Below the pieces are notes generated by a model, which saw only the letters and a list, made by a program, of their open reading frames with translations, searched no databases and had not been told where the DNA came from. 64,000 bases of DNA. Origin: Bacteriovoracaceae bacterium UBA4096 (GTDB lineage Bacteria > Bdellovibrionota > Bacteriovoracia > Bacteriovoracales > Bacteriovoracaceae). Location: contig DFXY01000035.1 of assembly GCA_002381945.1 (NCBI GenBank), positions 19,845-83,844 of the forward strand, given 5' to 3'. A program made the translations under genes and the position numbers. Shown piece by piece: positions 24,370-34,600 of this stretch; positions within the stretch are counted from its first letter, which is position 1, and every line of letters begins with the position of its first letter.

Positions 24370-25833
24370 ATGTTTTACACTGAAGATTCAGCTCTCACCT
24401 ATGACGATGTTCTCATCGTTCCAAATTACTCCGAAGTCCTCCCGACTGAGGTCAATTTAAAAACCAGATTTAGTAAAAACATTTCGATGAACATTCCCAT
24501 CGCCTCGAGTGCTATGGATACGGTTACTGAATCGAGAACGGCCATTGTGATGGCCCAGGAAGGCGGGATAGGGGTCATCCATAAGAACATGACACCGGAA
24601 GAGCAGGCCTTTGAGGTTGAGAAAGTAAAGAAGTATGAGTCGGGCATGATTATTGACCCATTTACTGTGACTCCAGATCAGAAAATATCCGATCTCTTTG
24701 ACCTGATGAAAAAATATAAAATTTCAGGTTTTCCGGTTGTAGATAATGAAAAAAAATTGGTGGGGATGATCACTAATCGTGATTTACGCTTTGTTTCTGA
24801 TCATTCAAAAAAAGTAAAAGATGTCATGACCTCAAAAAATATAGTGACAGCTCCTGAAGGAACTAGCTTTGCTAAGGCTAAAGAAATCCTTCAAAATCAC
24901 CGGGTCGAAAAACTTCCCGTGGTTAATGCATCCGGAAAACTTTGTGGCCTGATAACCATTAAGGATATTGAAAAGACTATAGCTTATCCCAATTCAAATA
25001 AAGATCAGTACGGGCGGCTTAGGGTGGCAGCAGCTTGCGGAGTATCTGAAAAGGAACTGTTAAGAGTAGAGGCACTCATTAAGGCCCATGTAGACGCTAT
25101 TGTTGTCGATACGGCCCATGGTCACTCAAAAGGAGTGATTGAAATGGTTAAGAGTATCAAAAAATTAAATGCAGCAGTTGATGTTATTGCAGGAAATGTT
25201 GCCACTGCCCAAGCATGTGAAGATCTGATTGCGGCAGGAGTAGATGGAATTAAAGTTGGGATTGGACCTGGTTCAATATGTACCACCCGTGTAATTGCCG
25301 GCATCGGTGTTCCGCAAATGCAGGCAATTTTTGATTGTAAAAAAGTTTGTTCTAAGCACGATATTCCTTTCATCGCCGATGGAGGGATTAAGTTTTCAGG
25401 TGATATCGTCAAAGCTCTCGCCGGTGGCGCATCTTGTGTCATGATTGGTTCTCTCTTTGCAGGGACTGATGAAGCCCCTGGTGAAATGGTTCTTTACCAA
25501 GGTCGAGCTTATAAAATGTACCGAGGAATGGGATCTTTGGGAGCGATGGAGAAAGGTTCAAAAGATCGTTATGGCCAGAGTGCTGTTGAAGAAGTTTCTA
25601 AACTTGTTCCAGAAGGCATTGAAGGCCAGGTACCTTATCGTGGGTCGCTTGCCAATAATTTGTATCACCTCATTGGTGGGGTCAGGTCCGGTATGGGATA
25701 TGTTGGTGCTGCGACCATGCTACAACTCTCAGAGCGGGCAAAGTTCATTAAAATCACGGCAGCTTCTCTTAAAGAATCTCATCCACATGATGTCATTATT
25801 ACTAAAGAAGCTCCTAATTATCGTCAGGTTTAA
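24370..25833 (+). CDS. guaB: Inosine-5'-monophosphate dehydrogenase
   Basis: 487 residues, standard length. It converts IMP to XMP with NAD+, the branch step to guanine nucleotides. The TIM-barrel domain is split by two CBS repeats (about 95-205; MTSKNIVTAPEGTSFAKA and VEKLPVVNASGKLCG). The catalytic loop GIGPGSICTTRV has Cys304 as nucleophile, and the flap has RYGQSAVEEVSKLVPEGIEG. guaA follows after 3 bp, so the two form a guaBA operon. Translation may be controlled by the hairpin over its ribosome site. Confidence 0.98.
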   Translation: MFYTEDSALTYDDVLIVPNYSEVLPTEVNLKTRFSKNISMNIPIASSAMDTVTESRTAIVMAQEGGIGVIHKNMTPEEQAFEVEKVKKYESGMIIDPFTVTPDQKISDLFDLMKKYKISGFPVVDNEKKLVGMITNRDLRFVSDHSKKVKDVMTSKNIVTAPEGTSFAKAKEILQNHRVEKLPVVNASGKLCGLITIKDIEKTIAYPNSNKDQYGRLRVAAACGVSEKELLRVEALIKAHVDAIVVDTAHGHSKGVIEMVKSIKKLNAAVDVIAGNVATAQACEDLIAAGVDGIKVGIGPGSICTTRVIAGIGVPQMQAIFDCKKVCSKHDIPFIADGGIKFSGDIVKALAGGASCVMIGSLFAGTDEAPGEMVLYQGRAYKMYRGMGSLGAMEKGSKDRYGQSAVEEVSKLVPEGIEGQVPYRGSLANNLYHLIGGVRSGMGYVGAATMLQLSERAKFIKITAASLKESHPHDVIITKEAPNYRQV

Positions 25834-25836
25834 TAC

Positions 25837-27384
25837 ATGAAAAACTCTATCTGGATTGTTGATTTTGGTTCCCAGTACACACAACTTATTACACGAAAAT
25901 TTCGTGAACTTGGATTTACTTCTGAGATCATGACAGTGGAAGATGCATTTGAAAGATTGAAAAGCACCGAACCTAAAGCACTAGTTCTTTCCGGTGGGCC
26001 TCAGAGCGTTTTTGAGGACGTTACAGACTACCAACAGTTTTTTTCTCATGAGAAACTTCCGATACTTGGGATTTGTTATGGCATGCAAATTTTAGGGCAG
26101 AAATTCGGCGGAAAAGTAGAGAAGGGTGTTCAGGGAGAATATGGACTGGCCAAACTGCGAACTGTTCCTGGTTTTACGATCCCAGGTTGTCCTCCTGTTA
26201 GCGATGTCTGGATGAGTCACTCCGATCATGTCAGCGTACTGCCTGAGCAATTTAAACTTATTTTTCAGAGTGAGAATGGTTTAGTCGCCGGAATTAAGCA
26301 TGAAGTGCGGCCTATTCTCGGGTTACAATTTCACCCTGAGGTTCATCATACGGTTCATGGTAAAGATATCTTGTCCTACTTTTTAAATGATGTTGCTCAA
26401 TTGAAGGCCGACTGGTCTTCAAAGACCATGCTTGAAACTTCATTGGAAGAAGTAAAGGCGATTAAAGGCAAAAAAGTGCTCTGTGCGTTTTCAGGGGGAG
26501 TGGATTCACTTGTCGCTGCTACCCTTACGCATAAAGTAATCGGTGATGACCTATATTGTTTTTTTGTGGATCATGGCCTACTTAGACCACAGGATATTCA
26601 CCACATCAAACTTCTCCAGGAGAAAACTTCTCTTAATATAGAAATCATTGATGCTTCAGATTTATTTTTAAAGGCCCTTCATGGTCAGAATGATCCTGAA
26701 CAGAAAAGAAAAATAATTGGTAAGACCTTTATTGATGTCTTCGAAGAAAAAGTTCATCAGTTTGAAAAAAGTCATGGGATAAAATTTGAGTATCTCCTTC
26801 AAGGGACTCTGTATCCGGACGTGATTGAATCTATTTCACCTCATAAAAAAGGTGGTAAATCAGTCACCATAAAATCCCACCATAATGTGGGTGGGCTCCC
26901 TGAAAGGATGCACCTTTCCTTACTGGAGCCACTACGCTTTCTCTTTAAAGATGAGGTAAGAGCAATGGGAGCCGAGCTAGGCCTGGTTCACGACTGGGTT
27001 TATCGTCATCCGTTCCCCGGACCTGGAATTGGAGTTCGTGTACTTGGGGGATTGGACCGGGAGTCCATTCGTAAAGTTCAGGAATCAGATCAAATTTTGT
27101 TTGAAGAATTAAAAGAACACAAACTTTATAATTCCACCTGGCAAGCCTTCACAGTTCTTTTGCCGGTTAAAACCGTGGGAGTTAAAGGTGATGGTAGAGT
27201 TTATGAAGAAGTAATTGCTGTCCGGATGGTTAACTCCCAAGATGGAATGACGGCTTCGGTAACCGAAGTGCCGTGGTCATTTTTGAATCGTGTTTCATCC
27301 AGAATCTGCAATGAAGTCAAAGGAATCACCCGAGTCGTTTATGATTGCACATCAAAACCACCCGGGACCATTGAATGGGAATAA
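25837..27384 (+). CDS. guaA: GMP synthase (glutamine-hydrolysing)
   Basis: 515 residues. The class I glutamine amidotransferase domain (1-190) has nucleophile Cys80 in GICYGMQ and the His/Glu pair in FHPEVHHT. The ATP-pyrophosphatase domain has the P-loop FSGGVDSLVAAT. The C-terminal dimerisation domain ends with the family's PPGTIEWE. It aminates XMP to GMP using glutamine and ATP. It is the second gene of a guaBA operon. Confidence 0.98.
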   Translation: MKNSIWIVDFGSQYTQLITRKFRELGFTSEIMTVEDAFERLKSTEPKALVLSGGPQSVFEDVTDYQQFFSHEKLPILGICYGMQILGQKFGGKVEKGVQGEYGLAKLRTVPGFTIPGCPPVSDVWMSHSDHVSVLPEQFKLIFQSENGLVAGIKHEVRPILGLQFHPEVHHTVHGKDILSYFLNDVAQLKADWSSKTMLETSLEEVKAIKGKKVLCAFSGGVDSLVAATLTHKVIGDDLYCFFVDHGLLRPQDIHHIKLLQEKTSLNIEIIDASDLFLKALHGQNDPEQKRKIIGKTFIDVFEEKVHQFEKSHGIKFEYLLQGTLYPDVIESISPHKKGGKSVTIKSHHNVGGLPERMHLSLLEPLRFLFKDEVRAMGAELGLVHDWVYRHPFPGPGIGVRVLGGLDRESIRKVQESDQILFEELKEHKLYNSTWQAFTVLLPVKTVGVKGDGRVYEEVIAVRMVNSQDGMTASVTEVPWSFLNRVSSRICNEVKGITRVVYDCTSKPPGTIEWE

Positions 27385-27385
27385 C

Positions 27386-28033
27386 CTAAAACAAGATATC
27401 TGAAAAGTTGCCTTCTACGCAATCATCTGAATCTGAACTGGCGCAAAAGACAACATTCGTAAGGTCGAGTGTTTGCACTTCAATGTCTGCTAAATCCTGA
27501 GTGATGATCGAGAAATTTTTTCCGTGAGTGGATATCATGTTTTTGAAAGAAGGCTTCCTGAGATCATATTTGATGGAAAGGGCTTCTTTAGTTTCACCTA
27601 ATTCAAGATTCATTGTGATAATTTCTGAAGATTTTGAAAGGGAACGAATCTCATCGGCCGAGGCGTCCAGGTCTGCCAGGTCGGCGGCAAGAGTTGGTTT
27701 TTCTTCGTAGAAAAGAATGGTTGCTTCGCCGGATTCGAGATTTTCTTCTTTACATGCAGGTGTCTCAGCAGCAGCAATGATCTCTTTCGAATGAATAATA
27801 ACTTTAGAACCATCTATCTTTAGAACAGTTTGAACAGACGTTTCAGTCAAATTGCAAGCACCTAGTGCATTCGTAATGACAGAATTGGTGATAAGTTTTT
27901 TTGACATCCCCTCATTGATGGTTTCAAGTTGTGCCTGTCTTTGCATGAGTAGACTTTTAAAATCATTTAGATCCAGAGTTTGAGCAAAACTGGTTGAAGT
28001 TATCAGGCATGAGCACAGAATCAAGGCCTTCAT
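27386..28033 (-). CDS. Secreted protein of unknown function
   Basis: 215 residues, 17-residue signal peptide (TSTSFAQ). Four Cys occur in two pairs (ACNLT and PACKE in the middle, FCASSDSDDC near the end), consistent with extracytoplasmic disulfides. The sequence is acidic, with alternating strands (SVQTVLKIDGSKVIIHSKEII). No family recognised. It is convergent with guaA, with a single base between the stops and no terminator hairpin between them. Confidence 0.6.
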   Translation of the reverse strand: MKALILCSCLITSTSFAQTLDLNDFKSLLMQRQAQLETINEGMSKKLITNSVITNALGACNLTETSVQTVLKIDGSKVIIHSKEIIAAAETPACKEENLESGEATILFYEEKPTLAADLADLDASADEIRSLSKSSEIITMNLELGETKEALSIKYDLRKPSFKNMISTHGKNFSIITQDLADIEVQTLDLTNVVFCASSDSDDCVEGNFSDILF

Positions 28034-28232
28034 TTAAAAACTCCTTTAGACATTTTTGAACTACTTACCAAGTTGTGATTGAGATTTACAGCCCCCAAAT
28101 TGACACCAGTATATGTCTTTGTGCGATGCCGAGAATGTTTTTGTAAACCTTTGAAAGCAGGTTACTGCCGGCCGTGAAAATTTGGTGAAGAAGTCTTCGT
28201 CTAATAGTGCTGGCCGTGGTAAATCGAGAGGC

Positions 28233-28586
28233 ATGAAAATCTTCCTCATCCTCCTAAGTCTTGCCAGTTGCACTCAAAAATACGCCGAATATGATTTAAT
28301 TCGTAAGGTTGATTTTAATAAACAAACCTATGAGCGGCCTGTTCTGATGACTCAAGTCATACCTCTGGGAAAAGACAATTTAAAAGCTTGTTTTAATCAA
28401 TGGTTCTTTTTTTCGAATGCTGAAAAAGAAAAGGAATCATCGATCCCCATGTTGATCAGAAGTCTTTGCCCAGGTAATGATTATCTTCTTCAATCGGAGA
28501 TGATGGAGAGTTGGTGGACAACCATTCTATTTACCCGTGCCTGCGTAAGTGTTGAAACCAAATGCGCTGAGGCCAGAAAACCTTAA
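28233..28586 (+). CDS. Small lipoprotein, unknown function
   Basis: 117 residues from ATG 28233, which gives a lipoprotein signal MKIFLILLSLASC (lipid Cys13); an upstream in-frame start at 28182 would add a basic stretch that spoils the signal. GAGAGG precedes the start closely. The mature part has four further Cys, two of them in CFNQWFFF and RACVSVETKC. It is 21 bp upstream of the next envelope gene and probably cotranscribed with it. Confidence 0.55.
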   Translation: MKIFLILLSLASCTQKYAEYDLIRKVDFNKQTYERPVLMTQVIPLGKDNLKACFNQWFFFSNAEKEKESSIPMLIRSLCPGNDYLLQSEMMESWWTTILFTRACVSVETKCAEARKP

Positions 28587-28607
28587 AGCGTTTTTGCATT
28601 AATTCTG

Positions 28608-29588
28608 ATGATCTTTAAAAGCCTTCTATTCATTTGCATATTATTATTACCTTCTATGGTCTGGTCCCAGGCAATTGTTCACTCCATTCATTCTCCCAAC
28701 GAAATTCTGGTTGAAGTCTTTGAAGCCGAAGGTTTCTTCAAAGGAAAGAAAGTTATCGTTCTATCCGCTCGAGATGATAAAATTATCGCAATAGGGCAGA
28801 TTAAAGATGCACAGATCAGAAAAAGTTCCGGTCTGGTGAAGGTGCGCATTGATGAGGTAGTAGAAAACCTCATGGTGATGGAGGGTGATGGGGTAGAGCT
28901 TCTGGACTTCAAACTTTTTGAAGAAAAAAGAATACCTGGTTTCACTTCGTTAACTCTTAACAGTAATCAAAAGGTTCCTTCAAAATTTAAAGAACTCGCT
29001 TATTTTGGAGTTTTTACTTCTGAAGGTCATACGCTGGATAAAAATGAACTTTTGCTAAGTCCCTTTCAGATTCAGTACGGCATGACTAATCAGGCAGGAC
29101 TCAGAGTTGTGAATGCCCTTTGGTTGGATGGTTATGCTAATCTGGGTGGCAAATATAAAGTCATGCAAAACCGTTACGCCAAAATTACCTTTAATGGTCT
29201 GGGGGCCTATAAAGTTCAGGATCAGGACTGGATTGGACAGCTTGGAGGTGTGATCACCCTTCCGGCCAATTCAAAATTCCAAAATCATTTAATGGTTAAT
29301 ATTACTTTTGACCCCCAATATGAAAAAGCTAAGGCGACTGAAGACCTTGGACTCTTTCGTGATTCTGATATCAGAAGCATTACTGAATATATGACTGATG
29401 ATTGGAATAGAGTCCTTTATGGTCCAGTTTACAATGTTGAACTACAAACTTTTGGAGGAACGATTTCTTATATGTGGATCTGGAATTCTTTTCACGTCAG
29501 TCTGGGATTGGCCACCCGTGATCTTACGAATCTGACTTTTGGAAGGAAAGGATACTATTACGTATATGATTTCTTCTGGCGCTTCTAA
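28608..29588 (+). CDS. Secreted protein, probable outer-membrane barrel with N-terminal soluble domain
   Basis: 326 residues. Signal peptide of 20 residues ending MVWSQ. Residues 25-105 look like a small beta domain (ILVEVFEAEGFFKGKKVIV, GLVKVRIDEVVENLMVMEGD). From about 130 onward amphipathic strands dominate (PFQIQYGMTNQAGLRV, KYKVMQNRYAKITFNGLG, NHLMVNITFDP), and the chain ends FFWRF with C-terminal Phe, as in BAM-assembled barrels. Function unknown. It is convergent with mtnC, overlapping by 4 bp. Confidence 0.65.
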   Translation: MIFKSLLFICILLLPSMVWSQAIVHSIHSPNEILVEVFEAEGFFKGKKVIVLSARDDKIIAIGQIKDAQIRKSSGLVKVRIDEVVENLMVMEGDGVELLDFKLFEEKRIPGFTSLTLNSNQKVPSKFKELAYFGVFTSEGHTLDKNELLLSPFQIQYGMTNQAGLRVVNALWLDGYANLGGKYKVMQNRYAKITFNGLGAYKVQDQDWIGQLGGVITLPANSKFQNHLMVNITFDPQYEKAKATEDLGLFRDSDIRSITEYMTDDWNRVLYGPVYNVELQTFGGTISYMWIWNSFHVSLGLATRDLTNLTFGRKGYYYVYDFFWRF

Positions 29589-30271
29589 AGGAAGTCCATA
29601 AATACCCTGAAGTCACTAACAGCTTCAAAATGAGAAGGCTTAGTTCCCGCTCTTAAAATGTGAGTAATCCCCATACCAGCATCCTGGGCCGCCTCCAACT
29701 CTTCTGGAATGTCTGAGAAAAAATGAATCTCAGCAGGAGATAGACGAGTCTCTTCAGCGATTCTTTGATAAGATTTTCTCTCTCGTTTACCACCAACTTG
29801 CGTATCAAAATAATAAGAAATCATTGGAGTCAGATCACCCTCAGTTGAATAACCGAAAATCAGTTTTTGAGCATGAATAGAACCTGATGAATATATTCCG
29901 ATCTTTAAACCTTTATCTAAAATCTTCATGAAAAAAGGTTTAACGTCAGGGTAAACGTGGCCTTTAAAATCATTCTTTGTATAACCTACGTCCCAGATTA
30001 GCCCCTGGATTTCTTTTAAGGCGCCATGTTTACGATCTATTTTAATCCATTCCAGAAGTTTTTCTATAACCTCATATAAACCGAGTTGCTTCTGTTCCTC
30101 TTGCTGGACGGTCTTTCGAACATCTTCTAGGGCCTTCACGACAGTCGGATGATTTTGATGATTGAGGACATAATCTTTCAGACATTTTTCCGAGTATGGG
30201 AATAAAACTTTATGAACAAAGTTTATGTCTGTTGTGGTGCCTTCAATATCGAAAAGAAAAAGCTTAATCAT
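29585..30271 (-). CDS. mtnC: Enolase-phosphatase E1 (acireductone synthase)
   Basis: 228 residues, HAD superfamily. The nucleophile motif is LFDIEGTTTDINFVHKVLFPY (residues 5-25), where Asp7 attacks phosphate; the family's IYSSGS and QVGGKRERKSYQRIA follow, then FFSDIPEELEAA as the metal-binding motif. It enolises and dephosphorylates 2,3-diketo-5-methylthiopentyl-1-phosphate to acireductone in methionine salvage. Its start overlaps the mtnD stop (ATGA at 30268-30271). Confidence 0.96.
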   Translation of the reverse strand: MIKLFLFDIEGTTTDINFVHKVLFPYSEKCLKDYVLNHQNHPTVVKALEDVRKTVQQEEQKQLGLYEVIEKLLEWIKIDRKHGALKEIQGLIWDVGYTKNDFKGHVYPDVKPFFMKILDKGLKIGIYSSGSIHAQKLIFGYSTEGDLTPMISYYFDTQVGGKRERKSYQRIAEETRLSPAEIHFFSDIPEELEAAQDAGMGITHILRAGTKPSHFEAVSDFRVFMDFL

Positions 30272-30792
30272 AAATTATACTTTTGTTCTTTACCACTATT
30301 GGTATAGTTTGCGACCCATCCTTCAGGCGTTTGAAAAATTCTAATTGCTTTCACAAAATAGCGAGGAGCAAGGTCAAACCAGTGAGTAAAACCTTTAGGG
30401 ACAGAGATAAAATCCCCTTTTTCACAAAGAAGTTTGAAAACCTCCATCCTGTCTTCCAGATGAAAATAAAAAAAGCCTTCACCATCAACAAAAAAACGAA
30501 CTTCATCCTCAGCATGAGTATGTTCAGAGAGAAATTTCATTCGGATCGCTTCTACATTTGGAGTATCCTGATGAACATTGATTACGTCGGCGTTAACATA
30601 CCCATTTTTTTTCATATAGGGGCCAAGTTCATGCTCATAGGCCTTGAGGATCGTTTCTTGCGAGTCGGTATCCTGAAGAGGCATTGAGGCATGCCACTGT
30701 TCAAAAATAATCCCACGATTATTCATGAATATTTTAATGTCGGCAGGATTCTTGATCTCTTTTCTCACAGGATCCAAAAGTGTTAGAATGGC
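30268..30792 (-). CDS. mtnD: Acireductone dioxygenase
   Basis: 174 residues from ATG 30790-30792, which has GGGGAGA upstream; a longer frame starts inside mtnB. Cupin fold with metal ligands His92, His94, Glu98 (EHTHAEDEVRFFVDG) and His138 (PKGFTHWFDL). With Fe2+ it yields the keto-acid precursor of methionine; with Ni2+ the enzyme makes CO and a shorter acid. It stands between mtnB and mtnC in one overlapping operon. Confidence 0.95.
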   Translation of the reverse strand, partial: AILTLLDPVRKEIKNPADIKIFMNNRGIIFEQWHASMPLQDTDSQETILKAYEHELGPYMKKNGYVNADVINVHQDTPNVEAIRMKFLSEHTHAEDEVRFFVDGEGFFYFHLEDRMEVFKLLCEKGDFISVPKGFTHWFDLAPRYFVKAIRIFQTPEGWVANYTNSGKEQKYNL

Positions 30793-30794
30793 CA

Positions 30795-31421
30795 TTAATT
30801 TCTCCCCATCATTTTGTAGCACTCAAATAAGAACTCAAAAGTTTCAACATGTCTTTTGGCCGCAGCAACATCCTTACCCCAAGTATAAAGACCATGGCCT
30901 GCAATCAAGAATCCATGAATATCATTGTGGCAGAAGTCTTTCATGCCGTGAAGAATCTCAGACATGTTCTGGGAATTTGGAACAATAGGTAATATTTCTG
31001 TGAGTTCATGAGTTGCGTTACCTTCGAGCCCTTTGAGAATTTCAAAATCCTTAAAAATGATTTGTTTTTCAATGGAATGGGTTAGTGAGAGTACGGTCCC
31101 TAATACGGAATGAGTATGAAGAATGCAATTAATCTTGGGATATTCGCGGTAAAGGGCGGTATGAATCTCTGTTTCTGCAGATGACTTGAAGCCAGATTTA
31201 TCAAAAGGGGGAAGCACCTCCCCTTGAGAATCAATCATAATGAAATCATTGAGGGTAAATTGGCTTTTATCCACTCCGGAGCGTGAAATGATATACTCAT
31301 TCTTTGTCTCAGATCGGACGGAATAATTGGTAGAAGTGGCAGGAGTCCACCCCTTTGCGCTAAAAAAATGAATCGACTGGAGCAATTCTTCTGCCAGTAT
31401 CTTATTTGGTCCGGAAAACAT
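30795..31421 (-). CDS. mtnB: Methylthioribulose-1-phosphate dehydratase
   Basis: 208 residues, class II aldolase fold. Zinc ligands are in ILHTHSVLGTVLS and GHGLYTWG; YIISRSGVDKSQ and ATSTNYSVR near the start are typical of MtnB. It dehydrates methylthioribulose-1-phosphate. It heads an mtnB-mtnD-mtnC transcript. The enzymes that make its substrate (MtnN/MtnK or MtnP, and MtnA) are not in this window. Confidence 0.94.
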   Translation of the reverse strand: MFSGPNKILAEELLQSIHFFSAKGWTPATSTNYSVRSETKNEYIISRSGVDKSQFTLNDFIMIDSQGEVLPPFDKSGFKSSAETEIHTALYREYPKINCILHTHSVLGTVLSLTHSIEKQIIFKDFEILKGLEGNATHELTEILPIVPNSQNMSEILHGMKDFCHNDIHGFLIAGHGLYTWGKDVAAAKRHVETFEFLFECYKMMGRN

Positions 31422-31611
31422 GATCTAGGTCTCCTTGTGGGAGCTTTACTATCGCGAACACCTCGATTTTACAAGAAGTGATTGTCCGCGTTATTAGGGC
31501 AAGTTTTCTAGTCACTATTTACTGTTTAGATGCATAGCCGCTTTTGTCATATTCAGGTAAAAGTGGTTATCTAGAAGAGAACAACACACCAAATTTTTCG
31601 AGGATTACAGA

Positions 31612-34600
31612 ATGAAAAACCCCTTTCTTGGGAGTGATTTTCAAAATACACATAAAGACAGTTTTACCCACCTGCATTTGCATAGTCAGTATTCATTGCT
31701 CGATGGTGCTATCCGCTTAAATGATTTATTTAAACGGGCCAAAGAGCTGGAGATGCCGGCCATTGCCTGTACTGATCATGGAAATATGTTCGGTGGAATT
31801 GATTTTTATACACGTGCTATCTCGGCCGGAATTAAGCCAATTCTGGGATCCGAAATTTATTTTACACCGGGGTCACGCCATGACCGTAGGGCCCCCCGCA
31901 ATTTAAAAACTCTTGATTCTCAGGATGAAGTTGAAGGAAAGCATCAAATCCATCACTTAATCCTTTTGTGTAAAAATCTAACCGGTTATCAAAATCTTTG
32001 TAAGCTACTTTCAAAGGCCTACCAGGAAGGCTTTTACTATAAGCCCCGGGCAGATGTTGAACTTCTGCGAGAATACTCAGAGGGTCTTATCGCAACGACT
32101 GCTTGTCTGAAAGGTGAAGTTGGCTACAACCTTTTCACAGGTCAGGATGAACGTGCCTACCAGGCCGCGATGAAGTATCGTGAAATTTTCAAGGACGATT
32201 TCTATCTGGAGATCCAGGAGAATGGTATTCCTGAACAAGCAGATGTTAATAAAAAGGTCATTGCTTTTGCCAAAGAAAATTCCATACCGCTGGTTGCTAC
32301 CAATGACTGTCATTATGTAACCAGGGAAGATGCTGCCGCTCAGGAAGTTTTAATGTGTATTCAAACGGGTAAAACCTTTGAAGATGAAAAACGCATGAAG
32401 CTTTCCACAACTGAGTTCTATTTTAAATCCGCCCAGGAAATGCGCCAGTCATTTAGTTATATTCCTGAGGCCTGTGACAATACATTAAAAATTGCTGATG
32501 CCTGTAATCTTGAAATCCGCTGGCAGGATGATAAGGGAAAACAGATTTATCTTCTTCCAAAGTTTGAAATTAAAACTGCGGAGACTGAAGATGAGTATTT
32601 TACCCGATTGACTCGAGAAGGCCTGGAAGAGCGTTTCAACGGGCCTCACTTTAAGCAGCTGCGTGAGCAAGCGAATTGGGAAAGTGAGCTTAAACAACAA
32701 TATCTTGACCGATTGGAAGTTGAGATTGGTTTGATTAAGCAAATGGGATTTACCGGATACTTTCTGATTGTATCTGACTTCATCATGTGGTCTAAAGCGC
32801 AGGGCATTCCTGTTGGCCCTGGCCGGGGTTCAGGTGCAGGTTCCATTGTCGCCTATGCTTTAAAAATCACTAACGTTGATCCAATACCATTTAACCTTCT
32901 CTTTGAGCGATTCATTAACCCTGAACGTATCTCCATGCCAGATTTTGATATCGACTTCTGTCAGGATCGCCGCCAGGAAGTTATTGAGTATGTGACTAAA
33001 AAATACGGGGAAGAAAGAGTAGGGCAGATTATCACTTTTGGCACACTCTCTGCCAAAGCCGTTTTAAGGGATGTATCCAGGGTTTTTGCTCTTCCGTATT
33101 CAGAGGCCGATACTTTGGCAAAACTTGTACCGGAAGAACTAGGAATAGAACTTCAGGAAGCGATAGATAAAGAACCTAAGCTCAAAGAGCTTGAAGATAA
33201 TGATCCTAAGATCAGACGAATTCTTCAAATTAGTAAACGACTTGAAGGATTGAACCGACATGCAGGTATTCATGCTGCCGGAGTGATTATTACCAATGAG
33301 CCACTGGTCACTTATTGTCCTCTATTTAGAGGGGCAAAAGGTGAACAGGTTGTTCAGTTCGATAAAGACTTCTCGGAAAAAATTGGTCTGGTGAAGTTTG
33401 ACTTCTTGGGGCTAAAAACTCTCACGGTTATCTCAAACGCCCAAAAATTAGTTCAGCGTGACTTGCAGCCTGATTTTGACATTGAAGATATCGATATGAA
33501 TGATCAGTCAGTCTATGAAATGATCTCTGATGGTCAAACCGTGGGAGTCTTCCAGCTTGAATCCAGTGGGATGCAGGATCTATGCAAGCGGATTAAACCG
33601 GGTTCAATTGATGATATTACAGCGATCAACGCCCTTTATCGTCCAGGTCCAATGGGCTCCGGTATGCACTTGGAATTTGCGGAGATCAAAAACAAAATCA
33701 ACGGTAAAGTTGAAACTTATGCGTTTGAAGAGTTGAAGCCAGTTCTTAGAGATACCTACGGAATTATTGTATATCAGGAACAAGTGATGAACATTGCCCG
33801 AGTGGTGGCCGGATATTCACTTGGTCAAGCGGATATGCTTCGTAGAGCGATGGGGAAAAAGAAAGCTGAAGAGATGCAGATGCATAAGGAGATCTTCAGA
33901 AAAGGCGCTGTCGAACGAGGATTTGATCAAGAAAAAGCGATTGCTCTTTTTGACTTGATGGAAAAATTTGCAGAATACGGCTTCAATAAATCACACGCAG
34001 TTGCTTATTCTGTTGTGGCCTATCAGACGGCATTCTTAAAAAAATATTTCCCTGCCCAGTTCTTTGCTGCTTTGCTAGGAACTGAAATCAACAACAAAGA
34101 AAAAATTACTTCATATATTCAGGAAGCAAAAGAATGTGGCATTCAAATCCTTCCGCCGGATGTGAATGAGTCGTTATGGTTATTCAACGTGATCGGAGAC
34201 ACCATTCGTTTCGGACTTGGGGCCGTAAAAGGTGTGGGTGAAGGTGCTGTAGAAGAAATCGTAAAAGAAAGAACTGAGAATGGTGCATTCACAGGTTATG
34301 TCGATTTCTGTGAACGAGTGAATCTTAAGGCCGTCAATAAACGTGTGATGGAAGCTCTGATAAAAGTGGGAGCATTTGATTCATGTGAAAAATTTAATCG
34401 GAAGACTCTTCTGGAGAATATGGAATTCATCATTTCTTTCGCTGAGAAGAAGCAGGAAGAGAAGCTTATGGGCCAGACTTCGCTGTTTGATATGGGTGAG
34501 GTTGTCCAGAGTTCAGAAGAGCAGCTTAATATAAGTGAATCACCAGAATTTGATGAAAAACAGAAACTCTCATTGGAAGCAGAACTATTGGGGATTTATG

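Noticed and set aside
28061..28273. 70-codon minus-strand ORF opposite the small lipoprotein start
   Set aside because: It overlaps the signal peptide codons of the lipoprotein and is basic without any family resemblance; treated as a shadow.
29585..31421. Methionine-salvage operon seen as incomplete because mtnA and mtnK/mtnP are missing
   Set aside because: These genes are often located elsewhere in the chromosome; absence from a 64-kb window means nothing.
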